From: Ypsolopha sequella
Lineage: Eukaryota; Arthropoda; Insecta; Lepidoptera; Ypsolophidae
Assembly (NCBI GenBank): GCA_934047225.1
Contig: OW203997.1
Coordinates: 8,356,417-8,420,416, forward strand
DNA length: 64,000 nt
Direction of reading: 5' to 3'
Position 1 is the stretch's first letter. Each line of letters opens with the position of its first letter. Position numbers and translations under genes: made by a program. Below, one piece after another: positions 1 through 12,770 of the stretch. The notes below the pieces were generated by a model. The model was given only the letters and a program-made list of their open reading frames with translations, was not told where the DNA came from and made no database searches.

Positions 1-3000
1 AGCATTAATTACGAGATCCATTCGTGTTATTAACCATTAGAGTGTGAAGCTCCGCAATTCGCAATAGGAGCTGTGAATTACAAGACGTAAATTGCCAGTC
101 ATTTGCAGTGACCTGACGAGCAACGAACTGCGTGGCTATATTTCTACATGCCATTATTGATATTGATACGTAGGTATAATGTTTGAACAGGTGTTATACA
201 ACTTGCGCAAACAAATTATTTTCAATTTTGTCTCTATTTGTATTGACACAGTTTGTACGCAATACCGATGTCATTACCTATGTATATGTAGCTTGTTGAT
301 AACATATTCTGAAAGCCATTTAACTTTATAACGAGTTCACAATGACACACATTTAGTATTTAACGATCAACTAGGCTGCAAGAATTCCCAAGTTCCTATT
401 ACGCGTTCTACTACCTATTCAATATTCTGTTGAAATCTCAAAGTCAAATAAAGGTCAATCTTGAATGTTTCACATTTGGCCGGCTTATTGCGGTTATTAT
501 ATTATATGCCGGTTATTATTATTACTGTATCAAATCTAATCTTATCTAGCTAATTATTTTATTGACTAACTGTCGATGGTTGCTAGTTGTTACCAAGTTA
601 CTTAAATAAATCAAACGGTTTTATTAATCTAATGAACCTTTCCTCTTTTGTGTACTAACAAGTACGTAGATCAGACTCAATGATGCTCTAAAATTTCTAG
701 TTCAATTTTAAATGAATAAATTGTGATAAAAGCCAAATACAGCCAAATAGATATTCAATTTCAGTATAAATAAAGAGTACTTACGTCAATCACTGAAAGT
801 TTGTGGTAGTGGTACTATTTCACGAAATGGTTTAGCAAAATATCCGATAGCACATAATCTGTGAAGAACCTAAGAAAAAATTTGGTAGTAACTGAGAAGT
901 CTGATTAAAAGCTATTAGTGGAATATTTACTTGTAAACAAAATGGCGCTTTACGTCTACAGCACAGAATTAATCTTTGGGTACGTACGTATTCCTAAAAT
1001 AACTCCATAAAGCTTTCGTAGAAGATGTTATCAAACAATACCTCGCTCATTTTGTATCTAATGTGTAATTTAATGCGTTGTTGTGGTAAATCATAAATGT
1101 GTTATCTATGGATTCTTTTAATAAACAATAATGCCGTATACATATACCTGCTTACATACACAGCGCTCATATTTCTTTGTGCAAACAAGCAATTCGTTGA
1201 AGACACTTGTGCAAAGAGTTGCGCAATTATACAACACAGTGTTCATTGTCGATTGTCGACAATTACTATCGACAGAGGACGATATCGATCGACAAGGTTA
1301 TTATTTTAAGCACTTAGCGATTAAACGTCATAAGAATCATCGGTCGGAAATACCGAAAATAAAATAAGTGAGCCACATTCGTAAATAGCAAAGGGGTTTT
1401 ATCCGTTTGTGTGCACCTTGAGAACGAGTTTATCGCTTTATTTATTGAATGTACTTCGCTTGGTCTTGTGTATTCGAGTCACGGCAACAACGGCAATACA
1501 TTGAAAGGATATTTAAATGTTATTAAAACCGGTTTCTTGAATGCTAAAAAACTCATATGTGTGTTTAAATGTGTCATTAATAGATTTAAATTTTAAATTG
1601 ATTCGTTTTCTGTATAATGCATAACGATTTAGGTCTGGAAAGAAAAATATGGAGACATATATTTATTACATAAGATGTAACAGATTATACTAATACAAAA
1701 AATATTGCCTAATTAACATGCCCATTTGGTCTAATTTAAAACGACTCACTAATCGAAACAAAAGTTGTGGCGGAAATAATTTATATGTGGCACAATTCCG
1801 TTGACCGCGCGCCATCTTCTGAGCAATAAATTACAGAAACATAAAGACAGATGAACGAGAATAAAATGAGATGTCGTATAGTGAAAAGTTTACGAGCACC
1901 GTGCGAGCCGCCGTCTGCGCTGCGTCGGCGCACCAGTTGGCGTCATTTCAATTTCTGTTTGAAGTATTTTTGGATCCACCGCTCCCACTGCACCTGGCTT
2001 ACCCCCCAGCCTGTTTACAAATACTAGCTCCCGACTTGCGATCGATTCAATTTCATGATTTCATAAACACAGCCAAATGATTGGCTCGTGTTGCCATACC
2101 CACTGGTACGTTTCCGTGCTTATAATTATTTTCTCAATGTTAGAATGATTCTGCTCAACGTTTGTAAACATTGTTTTCTCAGAAGAAAGCCTTGAGATAT
2201 CATTGTATCTGCCAAAACTTTACTTTTTGTTTCGGGTTATACTATAAGAACATTAAGCAATAAATAAAACCCGGCTACAAATATTTCATGTCAATGAATA
2301 TCAAACTCCAGCTTCTGTTCCATAGTAAACAAGACAAAAAGACACCTCTTGTTAAATAATTCAACAAAAACGATGCATAATGCAATACAGAACAGATACA
2401 AAACAGATTTGTTGCTTAAACGCCGACACGAAGGTTAGTCTCAACGACACCCAGTTCCGTCGCTTTGCATTTCAGTTATTATGTAAAAACGAACGAACGG
2501 CTACGAAAATATCCCTTTTAAAAGTCAGGTATAAATAACATCGATGAATCGCTTGGTTCGTCCGGTCGGACAGACAAACGAAGAGCGCGGAAGGAGAAAT
2601 CAACCGCAGAGGAGCGGAGATCGGTTTAGACACGAGTATCGATAAAAACAAGAACAGGTTCTGGATACATCACTATATTCGTGGGAGCGTGCTGGAGCGA
2701 GCCAATCGACTTGAACTAAATAAAATACCGCGTGCGGGCGGCCTCCGTCAGATATCTCCCGGGGGCATTAATGTGGAATGAAGAAAGGAATAAATTATAG
2801 AGCAACGTATACATGAGGATGAAAGGGCAAAAACATGAAACATCTTCCCTCTACCTGAGTGAGATTGGGAACCCTTTGAAGGGACCGAAATATCGTCTGA
2901 CTACCTTGCGGATTCTGAGAATATCTTGCTCGTTAGGGAAACATTATAGAATGAACAACTTCTTAGAATCAGGTAGTCGTTATGCTTGTGCCCGACTCTG

Positions 3001-3100
3001 AACATAATAAATAAGATTCTTTGTTTATTTCAAGAATGGAGTTGATAATTTGAAATGCTTTAAACAATTATTATTCAACAATTACGCAACTACCTCTTAC
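1..3100. other. No gene seen
   Basis: AT-rich DNA. Small ORFs up to 78 codons near 1100-1370 and 69 codons at 1871 have no gene-like context. A GC-richer spot lies at 1895-1935. A GCCATNTTG-type motif (CAAAATGGC) lies at 938. The possible promoter at 2525 is listed separately. Confidence 0.5.
2525..2760 (+). promoter_or_regulatory. Possible TATA promoter with GC-rich downstream stretch
   Basis: GGTATAAATA at 2529-2538 is followed at about 30 bp by a GC-richer, purine-rich segment (GTTCGTCCGGTCGGAC...GAGCGCGGAAGGAG) and by CGTGCGGGCGGCCTCCG at 2731. A transcription start with a 5' leader would look like this. No convincing coding exon follows on the plus strand, so the call rests on the TATA box and base composition only. 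Confidence 0.2.
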
Positions 3101-3125
3101 CTTGGTATCTTAAAATCTTGTTGAA
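3101..3125 (-). CDS. Weak candidate 25-bp exon
   Basis: The minus strand shows a very good donor (ACCAAG|GTAAGAGG) at 3099-3100 and an acceptor (CACCGCTTTTAG) just before 3125. In phase 1 (as the 12-bp and 42-bp candidates would leave it) the block is open (Q-Q-D-F-K-I-P) and exits in phase 2. Another frame has a stop. The pyrimidine tract is mixed and the exon is tiny. It is listed because the phase chain from 62216 through 10823 and 8156 remains open through it. Confidence 0.13.
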
Positions 3126-6100
3126 CTAAAAGCGGTGAGCCAATGAAAGTTATAAGTGTTGCAGTTAGAAAAAAAGATCACCAAAACAAGAAAAAATAAA
3201 AGAAATCGACAGCATTATACAAGTTTTACTAGTTTCTTTATAGCCTCGACTAACACGTTTCTGTGGGGAACGCACGATTCAACGAAGCGGAGTAAGTTTA
3301 AAAGAATAATCATCGTCAATGAAAAATAACATCTAAACTTCGTTTCGAGAGCCCAAATTTGTGTAACGAATAAACATTTACAGTGCCGATCATAAAAGAA
3401 ACAAATCCTGAATCTCGAAAAATAATCTCGACATTTCGCCGCTGGCGAGTTTATTTTGCGATTATTGAAACTACTCTTGATTGCTCTACCAAACAATTAT
3501 GGAGCATTGAACTTGCTCAGTTTGGTTATTTACACAACCTAAATAGATGTAACTTTTTTATACAATACGACTATTTTGTGCTATACAATTATTTCGTTGT
3601 CTAATATCATTTAGATTCTTTAACCAGACCAAGTAAATGGAAATCATCTGTTCCAATATCCTTATAACCTGTCTTAATCTGCGACATGTGTCAGGGGGTA
3701 TATTCATCAGAACCTTGTGTATTGAATGAAACACGTGTTTACCCACGCAAAGTAATATTTATATCAGAAGTACAAATTGAAATCCCAGGCCATGTCCTTT
3801 CGGACACAAACCTCCTCTACTTTGCTTGACTGTTACAACAAAAATTTCAAGGTTTTGAATCGTAGATAAAAATAGAAATGCTCATTTCAAATCGCAAAAA
3901 TAGGACAAAATCAGACAAAATGGAACCCATCATGTCCTCACTAAACAGGTCGGCTGCAAAAGTAGGTGCACCCTCCCAACGACAAAAAAGGGGTCAGTGA
4001 CTGGCTGACTGCACTGTACACCGTACGCAGGCGAGGCGAGGGTGGCAAGAGGGTAATAATAATACTTTTGAAAAAAGAACCCCAAACATCTGTCGTCCAT
4101 GTGCGTTTGTTCAATGTAGAATAATGCAAGTCGTGCACAATCGCACCGCAACAACCGAGCCTTTATGTGCAGTAGCTTTTTGTTGTCTTCACGCTCTCTG
4201 CCCGTGAGCTTTCAGACGCACAATAACATTTTTTATTTGAAGGGAAATCAATACAGTGACGGACGGAGAGAAAAAAATAAGAAAAATGTGCACGTGAAAG
4301 AATTCTTGATTTATTGCGTGCACTTGATGAGGTTTAACTTAACGTGATCGACATTCCGGTTTCAATAAGATAGGTTATATTTATTTGTGTTTAACCGTTG
4401 CATTCATTATAATTTGCTCTTAATGGTTAATAGGATAGCATAATTAGATCGGTAAATTTTGCAGCGGCTGCTGGATCGATGCACTCTCGAAAGATCTCGA
4501 AAATTTGGAATAACGCCAGGCTCTTTCCTGGGAAACTCGCAAGGACGCCAACGTAGCACTTTATTTCTTTGTGCGTCTTTTTAAAATGGCTACGCTTGTG
4601 TTAACTGCGCTTTGATATTAATACCAATAAAATTTAACTAAAAGGTTAGCCGAAGCTACAAGAACTTCAATAGACCAAGGGAATGTTTCACTACTTGCTG
4701 TTAAAATGCGTGATAATTGATGAGGTATTCCATTATTAAACTTACGTAACATCGCTTACTGAGGTTTGCCTGGCAACTAAACTGCTTCTTTAATTTCGGA
4801 CATTTATCATCGGTAATGCTTCGTGACTGATTAGCGTTCATGACAAATCGATGCCCCGACAGACCAGATAAGATACGCAGCAGCGATTCTCTTGCTTTGA
4901 TAAACAACACAATTAACTTGACTTTCGACTTTTTGATTCACAACAAGATAGAATTGCTAAATTGCTTTTAATTCTTTGAACTTCATTAATGACGTAGCAA
5001 TCGATAGCTTCATAATATAAATTTTATTTTAGAAGACTTGCGCCAGGTTAGGATGGTAGAAAAGGATCAAAGATCAAGAGTCGTAACCTCAGGTTAGAGC
5101 TGCCCCCTGGAGGGTATGAGATAATCCGAGCTGCAAAAGGCGCCATAAACATATTTTAAACAAGATGAAAGATTGTTTTCCAAGATGTTCGAAGTAATAT
5201 TCTAATTTATGTAGATGACTTCATAATAACTTGAAGTTACAAGGCACTTTATTTGTAACTTTTATACTTTTTGACTTAATTTAAACTGAATAAGACTGCA
5301 AATATTTTATCTGATATCGATATGCGTTCAAAAACAAAAAGCATTCTCGATAAAAAAAAACACTGCTTGTACATACAATCTTATCAGCGTTAGTTATATA
5401 TGATGCTCGAGATAATAAACTACAAAATGGATGTCGTAATCGTAATCGTCGTCTGCGCAGCCGACGTCGACGGCGGCAACGGCAGAGCGGGCCAAAGTCC
5501 CGTTAGGGGAAAGTAGCCGCCTACACTCAGCCTCAGTTCGACAACCTTAACGTTCACCATCTACAAGCTAAAATATACTTTATGAAAACACCTCTAAGAC
5601 TGACAAAAAGCTAAAAATTGACAAAGTCTGCTCTTTACAAGTCGTGACGCTCACGGTCCGCCATATTGTTTTGTCTTGCTTGATCCGATGCTATCGACTC
5701 AGCAACAGCGTTTTTGGCTTACATACAATACATTGTTAATGGTAATGCCTTGGTGTCACGCGTTTCAAGATCATTAGCAATGTGCTGTAGAAGGTTATTA
5801 AAACTATTATTGTTATTTAAACTGACATAAAATACAGAATCATGAAAAAAATTCCAAGAGAAGTGGGAAACCAAAGAATAGCCCAACAGTAATATTTGTG
5901 AATTACTGAGACGTAGCTTTATTCAAACAATTTTGTGAGAATAACAACAAGGCAGCCTTTTTCTAAAGCTACAAAAAACGACAACTCTAACTTTATTATA
6001 TGGTACATACATACATAAGCGAAGAGGCAGGGTAGAGACTAGAGAACGGTGCTGTTTTCATCATGGAAATTATTGCGCAAGCGGTAAAATAAAATCATGG

Positions 6101-8155
6101 CAACGATAAAATAAGTAATGTTTCATAACGATACGATACTAGAGTTCATGCAATATGCTATTTGCAATCATAAAACCCTTAATACTTAGCAACAGGGCAT
6201 GTAATCAAAGATCGAGTGTGTATAAAGTAAGATGCAGACGGTTGGAATCGTTTATAACTTGTTCGACTGGTCATAAGCACAGGTGGCATGTTTATTCTCA
6301 GCTCACTGGCATTAGCTAGATGATGTCTAAGATCGACCCTGACAAGTGATTGGGTGCGAACATTAAGCTAAATGGATAATGCAACACACGAAGTATTTTA
6401 ATAATTTAGATAATTTAGGATCAGCAAAACATGGAATTTTATCGGCAAGCAAAGGTCAAACAGACTGCATGGTATCAATTTACATAAATATTAATGGTAA
6501 ATTTTAACTAAATACATATATGGTAATTAAGGTAATACACTTATGACGTCCTATGTACTTGATTCTTCACTAGTTTACGAATTTAAACAAAATAGCTTTC
6601 TCCTAGAGCAAATTTACGACTTACGTGTGGGCGGGTTATCAGCTTTATGAATATAATAGCTTTGTGAAACTCGAGTATTAGTGCTCATAAAGAGAATCAT
6701 GCACGAGTGTCCGTGTAATAAATAATGTCCTTTATTAACAAGACGTTGGTAATGCAGAAAATAATATGTGTGACAACGAACAAGTTTGCGATGGGAATGA
6801 AATGCTTAGTTTTGTAGCCGTCAGCTACGGTTAAATACAGGACAGACAGACCTGACAACTTTATTCTGGTACATTATATAGTAATTACACTTACTGGTCT
6901 GAAGTTCAGTAACCTTAAACGACATACGGGCTCTTTATTAATGCAACTCACTAAACCAGCCGTAGTGCAGCGAGGCAATTACTCGATTAACATAACTTAT
7001 GGAAAGCGGAAATTATTTTAACGATAATTGATTTAAACACGATTATATACTATGATTATACTAAACTTATACGGTGTAACTACAAAAGTGTTTACTGGTG
7101 TTGTCACTCTTTTACAATATTAAAGAAAAGGCGACAACAACAGATTTAAACACTGTCTAAAGTTAAACACCGTTTTGTAGTAACAATAATAATGTGTAAG
7201 AAACAATTACCTATAGATGTTATTATTACTCCGAAATCAAATTAGTACATAATTTAAAATTATTATTATAAATAACGAACAAAAACTCCATCTCGGTTTT
7301 ACAGATATATGAAAATTTAATAAGCTTTGTATTTAAAAACAAAATAAAGGCAAATACGCGTTGCCAGGGGAAGGAAAGATAAGATTCATATCTCAAACTA
7401 AAACTTCAAAAGCCTGTAGGTAATTTTAAAAGTCACACTGGCATTCAAATACCTTTACAAAACGGATCTCGTCAAACAAAGACTTTGTAACAGGTAAATT
7501 CAGGTAACAGACCCAAAACTAACAATAACGTTGACCCAAAAGATCTCAAAATATTAAACACATTAATTTCACAAAGAATTTCCAACAAAGAACCTTGAAA
7601 AGGGAGCATTGGTGATTGTGACCGTACAGGATTCCACATTCACATATACATAAAACATAAGAATTATCGTTATACAAAACAACTTCTGTTTAAATTAAAA
7701 ATTGAATTTTAATGGCCTTATACTAATATGACAACCGCTTTGCCTGTTGCGTTATGAAATTAGTTTCATACCCGAGTGGTCAGTCGAATTAGTCATGGCT
7801 TCGTTTGTACTTTCACTGCGTCAGAACTTTCTTATGAGTACAGCAAGCTTGCATATAAACAGGTCTCAGTATTGCTCAATCATTATAGTCGTAGTAACAA
7901 TTTTCATTTAGTGTTGTTAGTATTTCGTCAAATGGGTCGAATACCCGCGAAACTCGACTTACAAGTTCAACAGGTTTATTTGACCTCAACAGTTATTTTG
8001 AACTTGTTTCTTTGTCTTTGTATAAAAGTCATTTTATAGCGTTGTATTTTTTTACTTAATCACCAAGTCATTTTTGGTTGTCCTTATCGAATTGTAGTTA
8101 TTTATAAATAAATCCTAATAAATAAGTTGAATTTAGGTTGCAATAGTATACTTAC
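3126..8155. other. No gene seen apart from the small ORF at 5427
   Basis: AT-rich, mostly unique-looking sequence. GCCATATTG lies at 5660, and a degenerate GGCAGGGTAGAGAC repeat at about 6004. An 87-codon plus-strand frame at 7776 opens with GTG and has no ATG until late, so I do not call it. Confidence 0.5.
5427..5516 (+). CDS. Possible 29-codon small ORF in a GC-rich patch
   Basis: CAAAATGG gives a good initiation context. The ORF begins MDVVIVIVVCAADV, a short hydrophobic stretch like a signal peptide or membrane anchor, then becomes G/R-rich and ends at TAG. The surrounding 5440-5520 is markedly GC-richer than its neighbours. Downstream, CCTCAGTTCG resembles an arthropod initiator. Chance is a serious alternative, because VV/IV arises from the GTAATC repeats. 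Confidence 0.15.
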   Translation: MDVVIVIVVCAADVDGGNGRAGQSPVRGK

Positions 8156-8167
8156 TCGTCAAATCTT
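8156..8167 (-). CDS. Candidate 12-bp microexon
   Basis: On the minus strand a strong acceptor (CATTTTGTTTTAG) is followed after only 12 bases by a strong donor (GACGA|GTAAGTATAC). Twelve bases preserve the frame. In the phase left by the 42-bp exon it would encode four residues (E/D-D-L-T). The frame starting on its first base contains a stop. Both splice sites are close to consensus, but acceptor/donor pairs at short distance also arise by chance in AT-rich DNA, so this is only a candidate. Confidence 0.2.
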
Positions 8168-10132
8168 CTAAAACAAAATGTAATCATTTTATTTTCATCG
8201 TTGTGATGAAAACACTTGGACATTTTCGCAAACTATATTTACAATTTACTCTGCCCGACCGGTTTCGCTATTAAATCATTATTGTAAATATAATTAGTTA
8301 AAAAGTTTTATCACAACAATATAATACGATAAGGTCTACCAAATGACGACAATCTCAACCATCAACTTCCATTTATTTTCATTTAAATGTACTCTTAATA
8401 ATCGTTTAAAATAAAAGTCAAGGTGTTGCCCTTCTTTTCATTGTCATGTCGTAATTACGAGTGGAATTTTTGTTTCCTAAATGCTAACATTTATGGATTT
8501 CACATAAGGAAAATATTGAATTTAATAGTCAAAATGAGATAATGTTAAATTAACGTGCTCGTGGTACGACTTTCAACAAATTTTATCGATTGAATGCCAA
8601 AACACACAGCCACACGGTATTAATAAGCAGGTGCTATTATGTCCATGATTTCGTTAACTCACGATCTGTAATCGTCCGACATTTGATCACGACTATTCAC
8701 GACGAGCCTTCGAGCAATCGACAAAAAAAAAGCAACGAGAACCGGTCCACATAAAAACGTTTCGGGCGATCCGATCACACATACATATTCATTAAATTAC
8801 ATCTACATTTTATAAGAGAGTCGATGACACACACAAATAAAATTAACAGGAGGCTGGGACCGGTTTCGTAAATCGTTTTCCTTTTCTTTTTTTTCGGTTT
8901 TTATTTTTATATAAAAACAAGATGAATAGGCTATAAAATAAATGAGTTCGAAGAACGGACAGAACGTTAAAATGTTCCATCTTATTAGTATGCTTTATGT
9001 GACTTTATAGAGTGGCAAGAGTGGCAACTTCATTTGAATTCTGTTTATGATTAGCTTTAGGAACCGGATTGGTTTTATTGATAGCATTTTGATCATCCTT
9101 ATTTTTCATGCCTCAAAAAGCGGTCTAATAAAGTAACAAAGCAATGGTAGGTCCATTATAAAAATATCAAAACCGTAGTAAATAAATAGTTTCAATCTCA
9201 ATATACATAAACACTATGTGAAGTATGGACAACAGTGCCTTTACAACACGAACCAGCTGAAAGGTAGGGATTACTAGGGATTAGGGAACATTAAAAGGGG
9301 TTTGGGTAAAGAAAACAAGTTGTATAGTAAGGGTGGTGGGCAACGTGTGGGGCGGCCTTCAAAAACAAAATGGCGCTGAAAACGTGTTATTTCTTCTTGT
9401 ATAAACACTACTGTAACAAAACCTTGAAAGTTAAGTAACCCGGATTCCTTATTTCACATTGGGGAATTTGGACAACTAAACTAATTACTGATTAATTTAA
9501 TACGATCAACGTTGGCATATTAATTTGACGTCGTTTCAAAACAGTTAATCATACATAATATATTAGAGCGGCAATAACAAATGTTCAGAATACTTTGTAT
9601 TGAAACCGATGTGTCCCCGTTAGCCGGCTGCCAAATTGAAATTTAGATGATTGAATCATGAATAATGTATTTATTTATCGTCCTCTTTGACCTCAGTCTA
9701 AAATATACACGGTATGAGGTATAAGTGGCCCATACATACGCAGATTGGGCTCGCTGGACAAACAAATATAAGGATTTAAATTTAAAATTGTGGCTGGGGA
9801 TCTGGATTTTTAAACAAACATGTTATTAATGCGCATAATGCCCTCCTAAAGTGTTAAAAACATGAGCCAGCCTAGCTATGACGATAGTGAATAATTCGGC
9901 GTTTCCAAAAGATTTGAGGACATCCGTACTATAAAATGCGATATTTTCTTGTCATTATGGATGTTATCTCATCGATAAAGAATACTAAATAGAAAAGCCG
10001 GATGATAGTAAATGACCAATGTTTCACGAATTTAGCCACTCTGCAGTGATCATATATAACGTAATTTTATACGTCAAACCCGTTTGTTTGATAGCCACGT
10101 CAAGAGGTTGGTAAATTAAATTTAGCTCACCC
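8168..10132. other. No gene seen
   Basis: AT-rich. A G-rich stretch at 9264-9357 (GGGATTAGGG, GGGTGGTGGG) and CAAAATGGC at 9366 are the only points I note. Confidence 0.5.
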
Positions 10133-10267
10133 ATCCGCGTCCGCCATATTGGATTTAGATGTCACTTAGCTTATGGTGTTCTCACCAAACCCCATTTTTT
10201 TTAATACCCATCTCAATGGCGTACAGAAATAATAAATCGCCATATTGTCGCGTCCGCCATATTGGAC
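10133..10267. repeat. Duplicated GCGTCCGCCATATTGG segment
   Basis: GCGTCCGCCATATTGGA(T/C)TTA occurs at 10137 and 10250. The continuation GTCACTTAGCTTAT occurs at 10160 and, beyond the retroposon, at 10480. A partial third GCCATATTG lies at 10239. Confidence 0.65.
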
Positions 10268-10465
10268 TTAAGAATAAGAATAGAATAATTTATTGCCAAA
10301 AAACGTGAAAAAAAAAATACAATACAAAATACAAAGTTGTACACAGTTATAACATAGACTTGAACAATGGAGAGTCCCCAGCATTTGCCGACACTGTGAC
10401 ACAGTGTGCAGCGCTGGTTTTCAGGAAACCCCAACTCATAGATGTTCAGAATGAGAATTTATGAG
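10268..10465 (-). mobile_element. LINE or retroposon 3' end inserted in a duplicated segment
   Basis: On the minus strand it reads AGTCTATGTTATAACTGTG, GTATTGTATTTTTTTTTCACG and GGCAATAAATTATTC, a retroposon tail with a polyadenylation signal. It interrupts the second copy of a segment present uninterrupted at 10133-10180. TTWAGAAT lies on both sides (about 10267 and 10468) as a likely target duplication. Confidence 0.5.
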
Positions 10466-10604
10466 TGATTTAGAATGACGTCACTTAGCTTATCCTATTA
10501 TGTATTGTCACCAAAATCAAACATTTATCCAAAAGTTCTGCTCAATCGGTTGGGGGAACTGCTTGAAAATTCAGTTGCAAGATTTGACCCTTACATACTA
10601 ACTG

Positions 10605-10610
10605 ACGATA

Positions 10611-10642
<32 letters not shown>

Positions 10643-10643
10643 A

Positions 10644-10697
<54 letters not shown>

Positions 10698-10698
10698 G
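10605..10698. repeat. (GAT)n microsatellite
   Basis: About 30 GAT units with one GATAAT interruption and a GGT end. Translated, it gives an Asp run (plus strand) or Ile run (minus strand) in chance ORFs of 81 and 93 codons, which I do not accept as genes. Confidence 0.95.
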
Positions 10699-10737
10699 TG
10701 GTGAACAAACAGACAGGTGAAATTAAATAAAAGCTTG

Positions 10738-10770
10738 TAAAAGAAACATACCTAACGAAAAAGATACGAG
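10738..10770 (-). promoter_or_regulatory. Third AG|GT splice-like junction, minus strand
   Basis: On the minus strand TATCTTTTTCGTTAG is followed at once by GTATGTTTC, a good donor start. It lies only 70 bases past the donor of the 42-bp exon, so it would be an unusually early ratchet point in the next intron, or a competing acceptor. It is weaker than the sites at 58136 and 34847. Confidence 0.2.
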
Positions 10771-10822
10771 TGAATGTGTTTTTGAATTCAAACAATTGCA
10801 AATAGATTAATAAGTTCATTAC

Positions 10823-10864
10823 CTTTTTTGGTGATTTCTCTGTTGTCGCTTTCTGGTGGGGTAT
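10823..10864 (-). CDS. Probable 42-bp coding mini-exon of the same minus-strand gene
   Basis: On the minus strand the acceptor TTCTTGTTTCAG precedes 10864, and the donor AAAAAAG|GTAATG follows at 10821-10822. The exon is 42 bp, so it can be included or skipped without changing frame. Entered in phase 1 (as left by the exon at 62216) it gives a split Asp codon, then TPPESDNREITKK, and exits in phase 1. That frame is polar and acidic like the end of the upstream exon. Entered in phase 0 it is also open (IPHQKATTEKSPKK), so phase alone does not prove the join. Short polar symmetrical exons like this are common as alternatively spliced linkers in large insect genes; that is general knowledge, not shown here. 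The gene is not recognised. Confidence 0.5.
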
Positions 10865-10884
10865 CTGAAACAAGAACATTTTTA

Positions 10885-12770
10885 TTCAATACCTCTTTAA
10901 AACAAAGCAAACTACCTACAGTGTTCGAAGTGGCATAACTCTCAATATTATGCTAATAATATCGCGAAATAGCTTAGATGAAAGGATAAATTAAAGAACA
11001 CAAATAACTTTTAAACAAGTAGAAAGTAAAGTTTGGCCGCTCTAAAAGGTCAAACAAATATCGATCAAATTAGTCGCACACTGATGGACCCGAACAATAG
11101 GAACTGAAATAGACGTAATATTCTTAAACATATAAATTCTAAAAATGGTTATCTGTCCATGAAAAGGCCAAAACTTCCACGTAATTACTTTTGAATATTT
11201 AGGAACTTACCTTGAGTATAAATAGATTTCGAACTTCGGTGGTTTCAAACAAAAACTCAATAATAAGGAAAATAATGTTTTGTTAAATAAATATTTCATT
11301 CTGTATGTATTTAGTCATAACTAATTATGTTCTCAAGGAAAGTTATCTCAACTAATATCTTGGTAAATACGAGTATCTAGAGATATTGTGCTAGGCAACT
11401 TGAATAAATTCTTATCATATCACCTCATTTATTATAAACTGTGTTAATTTGTTTCTCTTTCTAGATTATAACATTATCATTGCTTTGAACAATGATAACA
11501 TTGACTAACATTATAATTACTTATTATTTCTATCATTTGTGTAGAACATAAAACAAAGCTCGGTGTATCTGCAATTATTATTCTGGAAAGATTAATATTT
11601 CCTGTTAAGGCAGAAAGGCTGCAATTTGTAATCACTTGCGAAGCTGATTTATCATTCGCATTCTCTTTTTATGCTCACGATCAAGTTGCAGCTTATCAAA
11701 CTATACCTGATTCTAAAGAGCAGGTGTGTTCAGACCCGGTGCTTAATGGTGATGCACATACGTGGCGTTGCCAAGTGACGCCCGTATGGACATTAACAGA
11801 ACATGAAGCTCTGTGGGCTGTATCCTACACAGCTGCCGGTTCAACAACCCTTGTTGTTTATTGAATAGCATAAAGGTGAAACTTATGAATTTGGTCATAC
11901 TTTCAAACAAAAACGACTTCTTTTAACAATAAGCTTTAGTGCTAAAGGTTCCAAAAGAAGAAAGGTTTTTTTAGGACGAACAAGCGTATTCTTTGGATCA
12001 AACGAAAGTAATACCGTCACATAAAATACCAAACCAATAACCATTTGTCGCGTTCCCACAACCGTTTCGAATTGCAATGATAACATTGTTTTAATAAAAT
12101 GCCATATAAGAGCCAAGCACGTCCGGCCCGATTAAAACCCTCCAGCCAGAGCAAGCCCTACCAATTTAGGTATGTGACCACACAAGCCATTTATCTTACG
12201 ACATGTGTAATTAATTCAATGAAAAAACCTGATATCCATAATTGTAGGTGTCAAACCTGAAACAGCTGCCAATTTTATGCGTTTCGTATGACCGCGCTGA
12301 CTTTATACTGGGGAACCTGTATGCAGCCATGCAAGTTATGCAACAAACTCGCCCGATCTCATTAAATACCATGCGGTGGATATTAGATATTACCATACAC
12401 ACCTGTCATGTTACTTGTTAGAATTTAGCTGTAAACAAAAAAACGCCTTACAGGGTTTTTTAATTGGTGTAATATATTTAAAAACTGCTCTGTTTGCAAG
12501 TAGTTGGTAAGTACAAATGTAGTAACAAAAGTTAATATTATTATTTCTAGAAAGACTATGGATACTTGCTACGTAAACAATTCAAAGGAAAAACCTAAGT
12601 AGGTACCACATAACAAAATTTGTGCCACTCCTACTTCGAATTTAAAAATCATTCCACCCTAAACAGATAGTAACTTTTTACCGGGATTTTTTCGCATCCT
12701 AGGTCTTAGCGTTTTATTGCTATCCTACATACCAAACTACTGCATTTTTCAAATATTTATGAATTTCATA
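10885..12770. other. No gene seen; conserved-looking stretch at 11640-11860
   Basis: Between 11640 and 11860 the base composition is more balanced than around it (for example GTGGCGTTGCCAAGTGACGC), with no repeat signature. It could be regulatory. A 45-bp exon-like block at 11211 was rejected on phase. Confidence 0.35.

Noticed and set aside
781..800. 8-bp microexon-like block (TTTCAG, 8 bases, GTAAGTACTC) on the minus strand
   Set aside because: Too short to judge; the phase from the 3101 candidate would give a stop. Probably chance.
10475..10720. ORF with a long Asp run
   Set aside because: The run is the GAT microsatellite; the rest lacks any coding signature.
11211..11255. 45-bp exon-like block on the minus strand with a perfect AAG|GTAAGT donor
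   Set aside because: The acceptor (TTATTATTGAG) is weak. In the phase required by the neighbouring candidate exons the block contains a TGA.
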